Assembly (NCBI RefSeq): GCF_002088975.1
Contig: NZ_NCST01000116.1
Coordinates: 1-64,000 of the forward strand
Source: Henriciella aquimarina
Lineage (GTDB): Bacteria > Pseudomonadota > Alphaproteobacteria > Caulobacterales > Hyphomonadaceae
Direction: 5' to 3'
Length of the DNA stretch: 64,000 nucleotides
In this document: positions 8,149 through 17,340 of the stretch, in pieces
Position numbering within the stretch: the stretch's first letter is position 1
Layout: every line of letters starts with the position of its first letter
Notes under the pieces: generated by a model
Told to the model about the DNA's origin: nothing
Database searches by the model: none
Seen by the model: the letters and a program-made list of their open reading frames with translations, nothing else
Program-made: the position numbers and the translations under genes

Positions 8149-8607
8149 ATGTCATCCATCCGGACCCGTCTTTTCCAGACCTGGTTCAGACTGAGTCGGC
8201 CGATGACGCTCGGCGTGCGTGGGGTGGTGGAAAATGCCGAAGGCCAGGTCCTGCTGGTCCGCCACACCTATACGAAAGGCCTCTTCTTTCCCGGCGGCGG
8301 CGTCGAGCGCGGCGAGACAGCCCTCTATGCGCTTGAGCGCGAACTGGCCGAGGAAGCCGGCGTCCAGCCGTCGGGCCCACCAAGACTCATCGGCATCTAT
8401 TCCAATCACCGCGTCTTCCGGAACGATCATGTCGTGCTCTATCGGGTCGTGGCGGATGGCTGGACGGCCTGCGCAACCGACAGCGCCGGCGAGATTGCCG
8501 AGCGCATCTGGGCCGACCCGCTTTCCCCACCCCACGATGTCACCCCTGGCACCGGGCGGCGCCTGGCGGAACTCTACGCCGATGGCGGGAATGACGGCCA
8601 CTGGTAG
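8149..8607 (+). CDS. Nudix hydrolase
   Basis: This 152-residue protein contains a full Nudix box, GGVERGETALYALERELAEE with AGV following (about residues 58-80), matching Gx5Ex7REUxEExGU, so it should hydrolyse a nucleoside-diphosphate-linked compound. The substrate is unknown. The ATG at 8149 has a GGAG ribosome site and is preferred over an upstream start at 8104, which lacks one. Its 3' end is four bases from the convergent DsbA-like gene. Confidence 0.85.
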   Translation: MSSIRTRLFQTWFRLSRPMTLGVRGVVENAEGQVLLVRHTYTKGLFFPGGGVERGETALYALERELAEEAGVQPSGPPRLIGIYSNHRVFRNDHVVLYRVVADGWTACATDSAGEIAERIWADPLSPPHDVTPGTGRRLAELYADGGNDGHW

Positions 8608-8610
8608 AGA

Positions 8611-9276
8611 CTAGTCGGAAGCATTCTCGCCGCGCGCCGCTTTCACCGCTTCCCGCAGATTTTCGGCATCCAGCGCACCGGCGATCCGGAACGGTCCAAT
8701 AAGCAGGCCGGGCGTTCCCGTGAAGCCAAGAAGGGCCGCCTGCTTGCGTGAGCGATCAAGCAGGGCGTCGATCTCGTCTTCATGCGCCTTCATGTCGACC
8801 TGAAGCTGCACCCAGTCGACGCCCGCCTCGTCAGCGGCATCACGGATCGCCCGCGAGGAAAGCTTTCCTGTCGCCCGCATCAAGGCATCGTTGAAGGCGG
8901 CATACTTGCCCTGATATTGTGACGCGATAGCCGCCTTCGCCGCCCTGTCTGAAGCCCCGCCAAAAATAGGCCAGTCGCGGTAGACGAGCTTTACCTTGTC
9001 ATCCTCCTTCAACAGCTCCTGAAGCGTTGAATGCATGCGGCGGCAGTAGGGGCACTGATAGTCGGTGAACATGACGATGGTGACGTCATGATTTTCGGGC
9101 TCGATGGTAGGTGCCAGAGGGTCGTTCTGGATGGCATCGCGTATGCGCTCTGCATCGCTCTTCTGTCCATTTTCCGAGGCGGCCTCATTGGACCCGCCCG
9201 TCTGAGCAGCCACTGGCGCCGCCCCCGCGAGTGCCAGCGCGACCAGAACGGCGGCGAACATGGATAGGATTTTCAT
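8611..9276 (-). CDS. Exported DsbA-family thiol oxidoreductase
   Basis: The 221-residue protein starts with a signal peptide (about residues 1-24) and has a thioredoxin-like domain with active site CPYC (C75-C78) in FTDYQCPYC, a helical insertion, and the cis-proline loop TGTPGLL. This is the DsbA/DsbG-like subgroup of periplasmic oxidases or isomerases. The start ATG overlaps the stop of the TlpA-like gene (ATGA), so the two are one unit for thiol-disulfide handling outside the cytoplasm. Confidence 0.85.
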   Translation of the reverse strand: MKILSMFAAVLVALALAGAAPVAAQTGGSNEAASENGQKSDAERIRDAIQNDPLAPTIEPENHDVTIVMFTDYQCPYCRRMHSTLQELLKEDDKVKLVYRDWPIFGGASDRAAKAAIASQYQGKYAAFNDALMRATGKLSSRAIRDAADEAGVDWVQLQVDMKAHEDEIDALLDRSRKQAALLGFTGTPGLLIGPFRIAGALDAENLREAVKAARGENASD

Positions 9277-10079
9277 TCAGGTCTCCTGAGTGACTTGAGC
9301 GCGTTGAGAAGGCCCGCCCGGGAAAGCTCGCCGGTATGGATACGCGTAATCATACCGTCAGCGTCCACAAACAACGTCGATGGCAGGATGGGTGACCCTG
9401 TTGCCGATTGCAGGACAAGACCCGGATCGCGGAACACCGTGTCTTCCTCCCAGCCCTCCTCCTCGAAATACTGCCGGATCGCGTCGACGCCTTCGCCCTG
9501 ATTGGCGAGCAGGATGGGGATATCAGACCCTGATGCGACCTCGACAAGCATGGGCATCTCGCGCCGGCATGGCGGACACCAGGTGGCCCAGAGGTTAATG
9601 ACAAAAGGGCGCCCGCGCAGGCTGTCCAGGCTGACCGGCGTGCCTTCCATCGTGGCCAGCGTCAGATCCTGCGGGAACGGCTTCGGCGGGGAGGTCAGTA
9701 CTGTGCTCGCGACAAGCGTCTGCACAGCGGCAAGCGCGAGCGCAGAGACAAACAAGACGGCGCCAGACCGGCGCAAGCCTTCCCGCACAAATATGACGAG
9801 ACCAGCCGCGGCAATCCCGGCCCAAAGTGTGAAACCACCCTGCCAGACGGCAAGGATGCTCAGCGGCGCCACCGCAAAGGCTTGCCAGTTAAGGCCGACA
9901 TAGGTCAGTCGCGCGGCCGCCAGCCCTACGATCAGCGCAATCAGGGCCGTCTGCGGCAGCCGGCGCTGACCGCGCCCGGCAAGAACGGAGGCGACGAGCA
10001 GGAATGCCCAGATCAGGACGACGGCAAGCAGCCGGTCGTATGGCAGAACCAACGGCCCGATTCTTAACGCGTCACCCAC
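9273..10079 (-). CDS. Membrane protein with truncated Lgt-like domain fused to a TlpA-type thioredoxin
   Basis: Of the 268 residues, about 1-125 form four or five membrane helices and about 135-268 form a TlpA-like thioredoxin with active site CPPC (C168-C171, ATWCPPCRRE), placed in the periplasm. The membrane part resembles prolipoprotein diacylglyceryl transferase: an arginine-containing segment AARLTYV (55-61) then ILAVWQGGFTLW (75-86), although it is only about half the normal Lgt length, so transferase activity is doubtful. The likely role is reduction of periplasmic disulfides, with the membrane part as anchor or electron conduit. It is translationally coupled to the DsbA-like gene. Confidence 0.75.
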   Translation of the reverse strand: MGDALRIGPLVLPYDRLLAVVLIWAFLLVASVLAGRGQRRLPQTALIALIVGLAAARLTYVGLNWQAFAVAPLSILAVWQGGFTLWAGIAAAGLVIFVREGLRRSGAVLFVSALALAAVQTLVASTVLTSPPKPFPQDLTLATMEGTPVSLDSLRGRPFVINLWATWCPPCRREMPMLVEVASGSDIPILLANQGEGVDAIRQYFEEEGWEEDTVFRDPGLVLQSATGSPILPSTLFVDADGMITRIHTGELSRAGLLNALKSLRRPE

Positions 10080-10194
10080 GTCGTCTCACATCTCCCGTTA
10101 CGATTGACGCTTTCGTAAAAGGTGTAATTTTCCCGAGCAATGTGGCTGGGTCAGGGATGACGGGATCGTGATCAGATGGGTATTCAGCCGGGGT

Positions 10195-10815
10195 TTAGCG
10201 GCCAGGGCGCGCCGCGGCAGAAACATAGTTGATGGCCGTCATCACCGAGAGCAGCGCAGCAAACCAGAGGCCGGCAATGCCGGCGAGAAGCAGGCCGCGC
10301 GTTACCAACCACAGCGGTGAGAATTCAGGGGCGTGGTGGGCATATTCGCTGACAGCGGCGCCGAACAAAAGGCCGCCGATGGAGGTCAGTACAATAGTGG
10401 TCTTCCACTTGGCCGCATTGCTGACTTTCAGGGTACTCGGATTGCCGAGCGCCTCACGCATTGCGGTGAGCAGGAAGTCGCGCACGATGATGGCAAGCGC
10501 CGGAATGGCAATATAAAGCGCCCAACGCTCAATATAGCAGAGCGCCAGGAGACTCGACGCAGCAAGCAGCTTGTCGGCAATCGGGTCAATACGGGCACCG
10601 AAACGCGACTCGGCGTCGAGCTTGCGGGCCAAGGCGCCGTCGAGCCAGTCACTTGCTGCCGTCAGGGTGAAAACCACAAAAGGCACGAACAGCCACAGCC
10701 CGGCCTCGCGTCCGCCGCGCAGGTCTATATCGAGCTGCAGAATCGCATAGCCCACCCAGATGGCCAGAACGCACCGGGCAATCGTTACGGCATTGGGCAA
10801 CCAGCTCAGCCCCAC
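10195..10815 (-). CDS. pgsA: CDP-diacylglycerol-glycerol-3-phosphate 3-phosphatidyltransferase
   Basis: This 206-residue inner-membrane enzyme makes phosphatidylglycerophosphate, the committed step to phosphatidylglycerol and cardiolipin. The CDP-alcohol phosphotransferase signature DG(x2)AR(x8)G(x3)D(x3)D is intact in DWLDGALARKLDAESRFGAR followed by IDPIAD. The beginning (LPNAVTIARCVLA) is typical of PgsA. It lies six bases behind uvrC on the same strand, a pairing common in proteobacteria. The 115 bases after it (10080-10194) hold no gene that I can see. Confidence 0.93.
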   Translation of the reverse strand: MGLSWLPNAVTIARCVLAIWVGYAILQLDIDLRGGREAGLWLFVPFVVFTLTAASDWLDGALARKLDAESRFGARIDPIADKLLAASSLLALCYIERWALYIAIPALAIIVRDFLLTAMREALGNPSTLKVSNAAKWKTTIVLTSIGGLLFGAAVSEYAHHAPEFSPLWLVTRGLLLAGIAGLWFAALLSVMTAINYVSAAARPGR

Positions 10816-10821
10816 GACAGC

Positions 10822-12711
10822 CTATCCTCCATTGAAATGACCGTAGATACGCTCGGCGAGGGCGCGATTGATGCCCTCGACATGTTCCAGATCTGCAAGT
10901 TTCGCACGCGAGACCCCCTTCGCCGATCCGAACCGGTGCAGAAGAGCTTTCTTGCGCGCCGGGCCGATCCCGTCAATCTCATCCAGTGGTGAAGCCTTGA
11001 TATCCGAGGATCTTTTCGACCTGTGGGCCCCGATGGCCCAGCGGTGCGCCTCATCGCGCAGACGCTGCAAATAGTACAGCACAGGTGTGTCCGGAGGCAA
11101 TGTAAAGGGGGCATGATTCGGGCGAAAGAATTTCTCCCGCCCGGCATTGCGGTCCGGTCCCTTGGCGATGGAGACAAGCGTGACATCATCTGGCGTCAGG
11201 TTCAGCTCCCGCAGGGTTTCGACCACCGCACTCAGCTGGCCGAGCCCGCCATCAATGAGCACAAGATCCGGATAGGTCTCGAGCTCGGCAATCGCCACAC
11301 CGGCCTCATCAGCCTCTTTCAGAAGACGCTTGAACCGTCGCCGCATAACTTCGCGCATCATGCCATAATCATCGCCGGGCTCGAGCGCAGCATCCTTGAT
11401 ATTGAACTTGCGGTACTGGCCCTTGATGAAGCCTTCCGGGCCGGCCACCACCATGCCGCCCACGGCATTCGTGCCCTGGATGTGACTGTTGTCATAGACC
11501 TCGACACGTTTTGGCGGCTCAGCGAGGTCGAAGGTCTTCGCCAGATCCTTCAGCAGGCGCTGCTGGCTCGCCGTTTCGGAGAGCTTGCGCGACAGCGCCT
11601 CGGCCGCATTGCGGCTAGCCTGGGCCACAAGCTCGCGCTTGTCGCCCCGCTGCGGCGTACGGATCTCGACCTTGCGATCGGATTTCAGCTCCAGCGCATC
11701 GGCGATGAGGCTGGCCTGGTCAGGCACCTCATTGGTGAGAACCAGCTTGGGCGGGGGCCGCTTGTCATAGAACTGGACAAGGAAAGCGGAGAGGATTTCA
11801 GCCGCTGTCTGTTCCTTTTCATGTCGCGGGAAGTGGATGCTCGCCCCCCAGTTCTGCCCCGCCCGGATGAAGAAGACCTGCACGGCGGACTGGCCGCCCT
11901 CCATGGCAATGGCAAAGATGTCGGCTTCCTCGATCCCGTCGGGATTGACGTCCTGCTGGGCCCGCACATGAGCAAGCGCCCGGATCCGGTCGCGCAATGT
12001 GGCCGCGCGTTCGAAATCCATCGCCTCGGCGGCCTCCTCCATTTCGCAGGCCAGCTGCGCCTGCAGGTCCACGCCCTTGCCTTTGAGAAAATCGGCCGCC
12101 TGGTCGGCGAGGCGGGCATATTCCTCGTCGCTGACAAGCCCGACGCAGGGCGCGGAGCAGCGCTTTATCTGGTGCAGCATGCAGGGCCGGTTGCGCACCG
12201 AGAAGACACTATCCTCGCAGGTCCGCAGCAGGAAAGCCTTCTGCAGCGTGTCGAGCGTGCGGGTGACGGCGTTGGCGCTGGCAAAGGGGCCGAAATAGTC
12301 ACCCCTGTCCTGTTTGGAACCGCGATATTTCAGGATTTGCGGATAGTCATGATCGCGCCGGATAAGGATATACGGGAAGGACTTGTCGTCGCGCAGCAGA
12401 ATATTGAAACGGGGTTTAAGCGACTTGATCAGGCTGGCTTCCAGGAGCAGCGCTTCGGTTTCGCTTTCGGTAACGACAAACTCCATGCGCGCCGTCAGGG
12501 CGATCATGGCCGCGATGCGCTGGGTATGCCCGCCAAGTCGGGCATAGTTCGACACGCGGGCCTTCAGGTTTCGAGCCTTCCCGACATAGAGCACCTCATC
12601 CTTCGCACCGAACATGCGATAGACGCCCGGCTTCGCCGGCAGGCGCTTCAGATTGTCCTTGATGACATCGACGCCGCGCTTTGCGGGTTGTGATGAGGCA
12701 GTGTCCGGCAT
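10822..12711 (-). CDS. uvrC: UvrABC excision nuclease subunit C
   Basis: The 629-residue protein cuts DNA on both sides of a lesion bound by UvrB. Domains in order: GIY-YIG nuclease (PGVYRMFGAKDEVLYVGKAR, about residues 27-50), a cysteine-rich patch (CMLHQIKRCSAPCVG), a UVR/UvrB-binding segment near 205-240, an RNase H-like 5' nuclease domain with VYDNSHIQGTNAVGGMVV and LVLIDGGLGQL, and a C-terminal helix-hairpin-helix (IDGIGPARKKALL). Length is normal. It heads the uvrC-pgsA pair. Confidence 0.97.
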   Translation of the reverse strand: MPDTASSQPAKRGVDVIKDNLKRLPAKPGVYRMFGAKDEVLYVGKARNLKARVSNYARLGGHTQRIAAMIALTARMEFVVTESETEALLLEASLIKSLKPRFNILLRDDKSFPYILIRRDHDYPQILKYRGSKQDRGDYFGPFASANAVTRTLDTLQKAFLLRTCEDSVFSVRNRPCMLHQIKRCSAPCVGLVSDEEYARLADQAADFLKGKGVDLQAQLACEMEEAAEAMDFERAATLRDRIRALAHVRAQQDVNPDGIEEADIFAIAMEGGQSAVQVFFIRAGQNWGASIHFPRHEKEQTAAEILSAFLVQFYDKRPPPKLVLTNEVPDQASLIADALELKSDRKVEIRTPQRGDKRELVAQASRNAAEALSRKLSETASQQRLLKDLAKTFDLAEPPKRVEVYDNSHIQGTNAVGGMVVAGPEGFIKGQYRKFNIKDAALEPGDDYGMMREVMRRRFKRLLKEADEAGVAIAELETYPDLVLIDGGLGQLSAVVETLRELNLTPDDVTLVSIAKGPDRNAGREKFFRPNHAPFTLPPDTPVLYYLQRLRDEAHRWAIGAHRSKRSSDIKASPLDEIDGIGPARKKALLHRFGSAKGVSRAKLADLEHVEGINRALAERIYGHFNGG

Positions 12712-12760
12712 GGGCGGTAATCTAGGCGCTCCCCGCGCGCTCGCCTAGCCGCACCCTCAG

Positions 12761-13051
12761 TCAGCTGAACAGGAAGGAGAACCGGCCTGCCCCGGCATCG
12801 ATCATCCAGCCGATGCCGAACGCAAAGATCATGACCAGTACGATCGATCCGCCGAATTGGCGCCCGGTACTGCCAGGGTCCTTTCCGCGCATCGACATGC
12901 GGATGATCAATCCAAGCAGAAGCAGGATGAAAACACAGGCAATAACAAGTTGTTCGGCATCGCTGCGCCGCGAGAGCCAATGCAGGATCTCGCCCCAGTA
13001 ATGCAGCGCCTCATCCTCGAGACGGTGGTAGAGCGTTCCCAGTGCGCTCAT
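12761..13051 (-). CDS. Small two-helix membrane protein, unknown function
   Basis: The 96-residue product has a soluble N-terminal segment (MSALGTLYHRLEDEALHYWG), a hydrophobic helix (LVIACVFILLLLGLIIRM) and a second one (SIVLVMIFAFGIGWMIDAG), with a charged loop (RGKDPGSTGRQFGG) between them. I chose the ATG at 13051 rather than one at 13138 because the extra stretch looks non-coding. It lies 49 bases upstream of uvrC and may be co-transcribed. I do not recognise a family. Confidence 0.6.
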   Translation of the reverse strand: MSALGTLYHRLEDEALHYWGEILHWLSRRSDAEQLVIACVFILLLLGLIIRMSMRGKDPGSTGRQFGGSIVLVMIFAFGIGWMIDAGAGRFSFLFS

Positions 13052-13155
13052 CGCCTCATCTTCCAATCCCTTCGCCCTTACGGGCAAGCCAAAACTGGCA
13101 GATGATGTATCAAAAAACGGCGAATGAGCGGTAAACACGGGCCCTGAAATTTTGA

Positions 13156-14466
<1,311 letters not shown>

Positions 14467-14476
14467 GCTCGAAAAA

Positions 14477-14491
14477 TGAAAATCATTTTCA
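14477..14491. promoter_or_regulatory. Fur-box-like 7-1-7 palindrome upstream of dps
   Basis: TGAAAATCATTTTCA is a perfect 7-1-7 palindrome very close to the Fur consensus TGATAATNATTATCA. It shares two bases with the next palindrome. Iron control of a Dps gene would be sensible. Binding by Fur, Mur or another member of the superfamily cannot be told from sequence. Confidence 0.55.
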
Positions 14492-14516
14492 ATATAGATT
14501 TTACCTATCTATATTG
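14490..14516. promoter_or_regulatory. Second dyad upstream of dps, OxyR-like half site
   Basis: Two perfect 10-base arms (CAATATAGAT and ATCTATATTG) are separated by seven bases. Within it ATAG-N7-CTAT (14494-14508) equals one half of the OxyR recognition pattern. The right arm touches a possible -35 box TTGAAG (14514-14519), followed by an AT-rich -10 candidate TTTATA (14537-14542). An AT-rich stem without a T-run argues against a terminator of the gene upstream. Confidence 0.5.
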
Positions 14517-14589
14517 AAGGCATAGTCGATTGGGAATTTATATGATCTTCCCCATCTATGCGGCATAAGATGATCTGAAGGAGTGACCT

Positions 14590-15054
14590 ATGACTGTTGA
14601 TGTTGGACTGGACAAAAAAGACCGCGCCGCCTCGATCGAGGCTCTCAGGAAAGTTCTGGGTGAAACCTATGCGCTCTACTTCAAGACGCATGGCTATCAC
14701 TGGAACGTAACCGGGCCGCGCTTCAAGGCGCTGCACGAGCTGTTCATGCAGCAATACACCGAGCTGTGGCAGGCGCTCGACGAACTCGCCGAACGTATCC
14801 GTGCGCTTGGGGAATTCGCGCCGGCCTCCAGTGATGAGATTGCCTCCTACGCCACCATCAAGCCTGATAATGGCGTGCCGGACGCCGAGGACATGATCAA
14901 CAATCTCGTCCGCGGCCATGAGACCATTGCACAGGTTGCACGCGATGGCGTGAACGCTGCCGAAGCTGGCGACGACGCTGTCACCGCCGATCTGATGACC
15001 CAGCGGGCAGCCGCTGCGGAAAAAGCTGCCTGGATGCTGCGGGCCAGCCTCTAG
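14590..15054 (+). CDS. dps: Dps-family ferritin-like DNA-protecting protein
   Basis: The 154-residue protein belongs to the Dps/miniferritin family, which forms dodecamers that oxidise and store iron with hydrogen peroxide. The inter-subunit ferroxidase residues are visible in YALYFKTHGYHWNVTG (histidine pair) and in ELWQALDELAERIRALGE (D/E ligands). GGAG lies seven bases before the ATG. The two overlapping palindromes upstream suggest combined iron and oxidative-stress control. Confidence 0.9.
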   Translation: MTVDVGLDKKDRAASIEALRKVLGETYALYFKTHGYHWNVTGPRFKALHELFMQQYTELWQALDELAERIRALGEFAPASSDEIASYATIKPDNGVPDAEDMINNLVRGHETIAQVARDGVNAAEAGDDAVTADLMTQRAAAAEKAAWMLRASL

Positions 15055-15081
15055 GCCCGCACTTCCCTCACAATTCAAAGC

Positions 15082-15178
15082 GAAAAAAAGCCCGGCTGCG
15101 AAATATCGCGCCGGGCTTATCAAGTTCGGTTCCTATTTGGAGGGAGGAAACGCACAATCGGAGGATGATGTGCTAAAG
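15082..15178 (-). ncRNA. Small RNA of the MmgR/suhB (ar8) type, copy 1
   Basis: On the minus strand a small hairpin (GCACA at 15173-15169 with TGTGC at 15156-15152) is followed by the linker TTTCCTCCCT (15150-15141) and then by a strong intrinsic terminator with a run of seven T. This order, hairpin, UUUCCUCCCU, terminator, is the described layout of the alphaproteobacterial MmgR/suhB RNA family, whose linker contacts Hfq. The 5' end is not fixed; no convincing promoter was found. A second copy lies at 51809-51889. It lies between dps and the LysR gene. Confidence 0.7.
15088..15118 (-). terminator. Intrinsic terminator of sRNA copy 1
   Basis: Stem arms AAGCCCGGC and GCCGGGCTT enclose an inner GCGA/TCGC stem with loop AATA. 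On the minus strand the stem is followed by seven T (15083-15089 region). On the plus strand only TTAT follows, so termination is mainly for minus-strand transcripts; it could also end the LysR transcript. Confidence 0.75.
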
Positions 15179-15275
15179 CCGGAACCTAGGCATACGCGTG
15201 ACCTAAGAGCTGGCACCGGCTAAGCCAAGTTGCGATTCCGTAAGCAAGGCATGCAATTACGCATGAAAGCAGCGG

Positions 15276-16190
15276 TTAGCTTGCGCGAAGATGCAAGCTC
15301 TCTCGCCGAATGGCATCCACTTCGGCCGTCAGAAAGTCCCGGAACGCGGCAATACGCTTCGACCGCTTCAGATCGCTGGGATAGACGAAGTAAAGATCAA
15401 AGCTCGGCCCGGTATGCTCCGGCAGGATGCGCACAAGCCGGGGAACAGCGCTGGCCATATAGTCCGGCAGATCGGCAATACCGACACCGGCCTCGACGGC
15501 GCGCAGCATGGCCGGCACGTTGCTGACTGTCAGGATCGCCCGCCGCGGCAGTGTATCGTCACGACCGACCCGTTGGGCCCAGCTCATCGCGTCCAGCGGC
15601 GAAATGCCGGTGCCGTAACCGATGATGCGGTGATTATCGAGATCCTGCGGCGTGCGCGGTGTACCATGCGCTTTCAGATATTCCGGCGAAGCATAGAGAT
15701 TCGTCGCCACCGTGCCCAGCTTGCGCTGGATGAGGTCGGACTTGTCCGCCGCCCAGAGCCGGATCGCACACTCGGCTTCGAGCTTGAGCAGATCGTATTG
15801 CTCGCCATCATCGAGGCGCAGGTCGATCTGCATACCGGGATTGGAGTTGATGAAATTGCCAAGCCGCGGCACCAGCCAGGTCGAGCCGAAGGCGATCGGC
15901 GCCGTCACGGTCAGGTCGCCCTGGGCGACATCCTGCTGGTCGCGCAAGGCGGCATTCGCCGTCTGGGCGGCCGCCGCCATGTCCATGGTTGAGCGATGGA
16001 GCGTATGACCGGCATCCGTCAGCACCAGTCCGCGCGCGTGCCGCTGGAACAGCGAAACAGCCAGTTGCTCCTCAAGCGCTGAAATCTGACGCGACACGGC
16101 AGACTGGGAAATCCCCAGCCTTTCACCGGCAGCGGTCAGGCTGCCCGCTTCGGCAGCCGCGTGAAAAGATTTCAATTTGTCCCAATCCAT
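15276..16190 (-). CDS. LysR-family transcriptional regulator
   Basis: The 304-residue product has the N-terminal winged helix (MDWDKLKSFHAAAEAGSLTA, then ISQSAVSRQISALEEQLAVS) and the two-lobed substrate-binding domain (from about residue 90). It belongs to the group that begins MDWDKLK, often found alone or near thioredoxin reductase in alphaproteobacteria; no such gene is adjacent here. The ATG at 16190 is taken from that family start; a GTG at 16208 would add six residues. The effector is unknown. Confidence 0.85.
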   Translation of the reverse strand: MDWDKLKSFHAAAEAGSLTAAGERLGISQSAVSRQISALEEQLAVSLFQRHARGLVLTDAGHTLHRSTMDMAAAAQTANAALRDQQDVAQGDLTVTAPIAFGSTWLVPRLGNFINSNPGMQIDLRLDDGEQYDLLKLEAECAIRLWAADKSDLIQRKLGTVATNLYASPEYLKAHGTPRTPQDLDNHRIIGYGTGISPLDAMSWAQRVGRDDTLPRRAILTVSNVPAMLRAVEAGVGIADLPDYMASAVPRLVRILPEHTGPSFDLYFVYPSDLKRSKRIAAFRDFLTAEVDAIRRESLHLRAS

Positions 16191-16274
16191 CACGGATTTG
16201 GTTTGCACATGGACTGCGCCAAGGGCAAGCGGATAATGTGCTGCGCCTGCGAACGCATAACATCCTCACAGGAC

Positions 16275-16892
16275 CTACTGGCTGACCCAGAGGATACGTG
16301 CCAGCCAGAGGAGATCGGCCGGCTTGAAGGTCCGCACCGGATGATCCGGATTGAGCGAAATCAGCTCAACCTGGCGTTCGCTCTGACGGCCGAGCACCTT
16401 GGCCATGACTTCGCCTTCCACCGTCTTGGCGACCACCCGGTCCCCCTTCCGCAACTGCGCGCCGGGCGCGACAATGATACGATCCCCGGCACGATAGGCT
16501 GGCTCCATACTGTCACCGGAAATCTCCAGGGCGTAGACCGGTTCGTCCCCAAGACCGGGAAAGCGGACCTCGTCCCAACTGCCCCCGACAGGGAAACCGG
16601 CATCGTCGAAGAAGCCATCGGCCCCGGCCTGGGCCAGCCCGATCAGGGGCGCCGTGGCGCCGCGCCGTCCCTCGATAAGGGCTGCAAAATCATCCATCCC
16701 GGCGCCGACGGCCTCAAGGGCGCGCGAGATGCTTTCCGTCGAAGGCCAGCGCGGCCGGCCATCCTTGGCCTGGCGTTTGGAAGGGTTGAAAATCGTCGGA
16801 TCGAGGCCGGCCAGCCGGGCCAGGCCCGAGGCACTGAGCCCATTGCGCTCCGCCAGCAAATCGATCCCGCGCCAGACCTCTGAATGCCGCAT
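16275..16892 (-). CDS. HTH-S24 peptidase-like transcriptional regulator
   Basis: The 205-residue protein joins an N-terminal Xre-like helix-turn-helix (residues 10-60) to a C-terminal LexA/CI-type S24 domain. The serine is in ISGDSMEP (S128) and the lysine expected 37 residues later is K165 (EVMAKVLG). An Ala-Gly pair at 89-90 (LAQAGADG) sits where LexA-like proteins cut themselves. It is a chromosomal member of a family common in alphaproteobacteria, not part of any prophage here. Self-cleavage and DNA-damage control are inference. Confidence 0.8.
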   Translation of the reverse strand: MRHSEVWRGIDLLAERNGLSASGLARLAGLDPTIFNPSKRQAKDGRPRWPSTESISRALEAVGAGMDDFAALIEGRRGATAPLIGLAQAGADGFFDDAGFPVGGSWDEVRFPGLGDEPVYALEISGDSMEPAYRAGDRIIVAPGAQLRKGDRVVAKTVEGEVMAKVLGRQSERQVELISLNPDHPVRTFKPADLLWLARILWVSQ

Positions 16893-16989
16893 CCGTCTTC
16901 TCCATGGTCAGGCAATTCCTACCATAGGAATAAATACCTAGCAACCTGCCATCTTGCCGGATCGCAAAAACCCTGTTTCAAGCCGATTC

Positions 16990-17340
16990 ATGATCATAGA
17001 GACCCATGTCTACAAGATATTGAGTGCAAACGACGATGCGCGCGCCCGCGAACTCGGCCACACCGACACCGATCTCGATGCACGCGACGGCTATGTCCAT
17101 CTCTCCTCCAAGGAGCAGGTCGCAGAGACATTGGGCCTGCATTATGCCGGTCAGTCCGGCGTGCACCTCTACGAATTCGTCTCGGAAAGCCTGGGCGGCA
17201 ACGTGAAGTGGGAGGAGTCGCGCGGTGGCCAGCTCTTCCCTCATCTCTACGGTACGCTACGCCTCAGTGACGCCCGGCGGCATTGGGCGCTCGATACCGG
17301 ACCCGATGGCAATCCGGTCCTGCCGGAGGCGCTTCGCTGA
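16990..17340 (+). CDS. DUF952 family protein
   Basis: This 116-residue protein has the DUF952 pattern: THVYKILS near the start, DGYVHLSSKEQVAETL in the middle, and VKWEESRGGQLFPHLYG toward the end. The function is unknown; it is a small cytosolic protein. Its stop overlaps the pyrD start as TGATG, a linkage frequent in alphaproteobacteria. The ATG at 16990 gives the family N-terminus; a TTG at 16954 is less likely. Confidence 0.85.
   Translation: MIIETHVYKILSANDDARARELGHTDTDLDARDGYVHLSSKEQVAETLGLHYAGQSGVHLYEFVSESLGGNVKWEESRGGQLFPHLYGTLRLSDARRHWALDTGPDGNPVLPEALR

Noticed and set aside
11023..12693. Long open frame antisense to uvrC (over 550 codons)
   Set aside because: UvrC on the other strand is complete with all domains; high GC commonly leaves long antisense frames open. 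The peptide has no recognisable domain.
12722..12748. CTAGGCG ... CGCCTAG repeat before uvrC as an operator
   Set aside because: Seven-base arms with a 13-base spacer of GC-rich sequence are weak, and CTAGGCG recurs at unrelated gene ends, so I do not call it a site.
14490..14516. The AT-rich dyad as a terminator of the aminotransferase gene
   Set aside because: The stem is weak in GC and has no T-run; its position at the dps promoter favours an operator.
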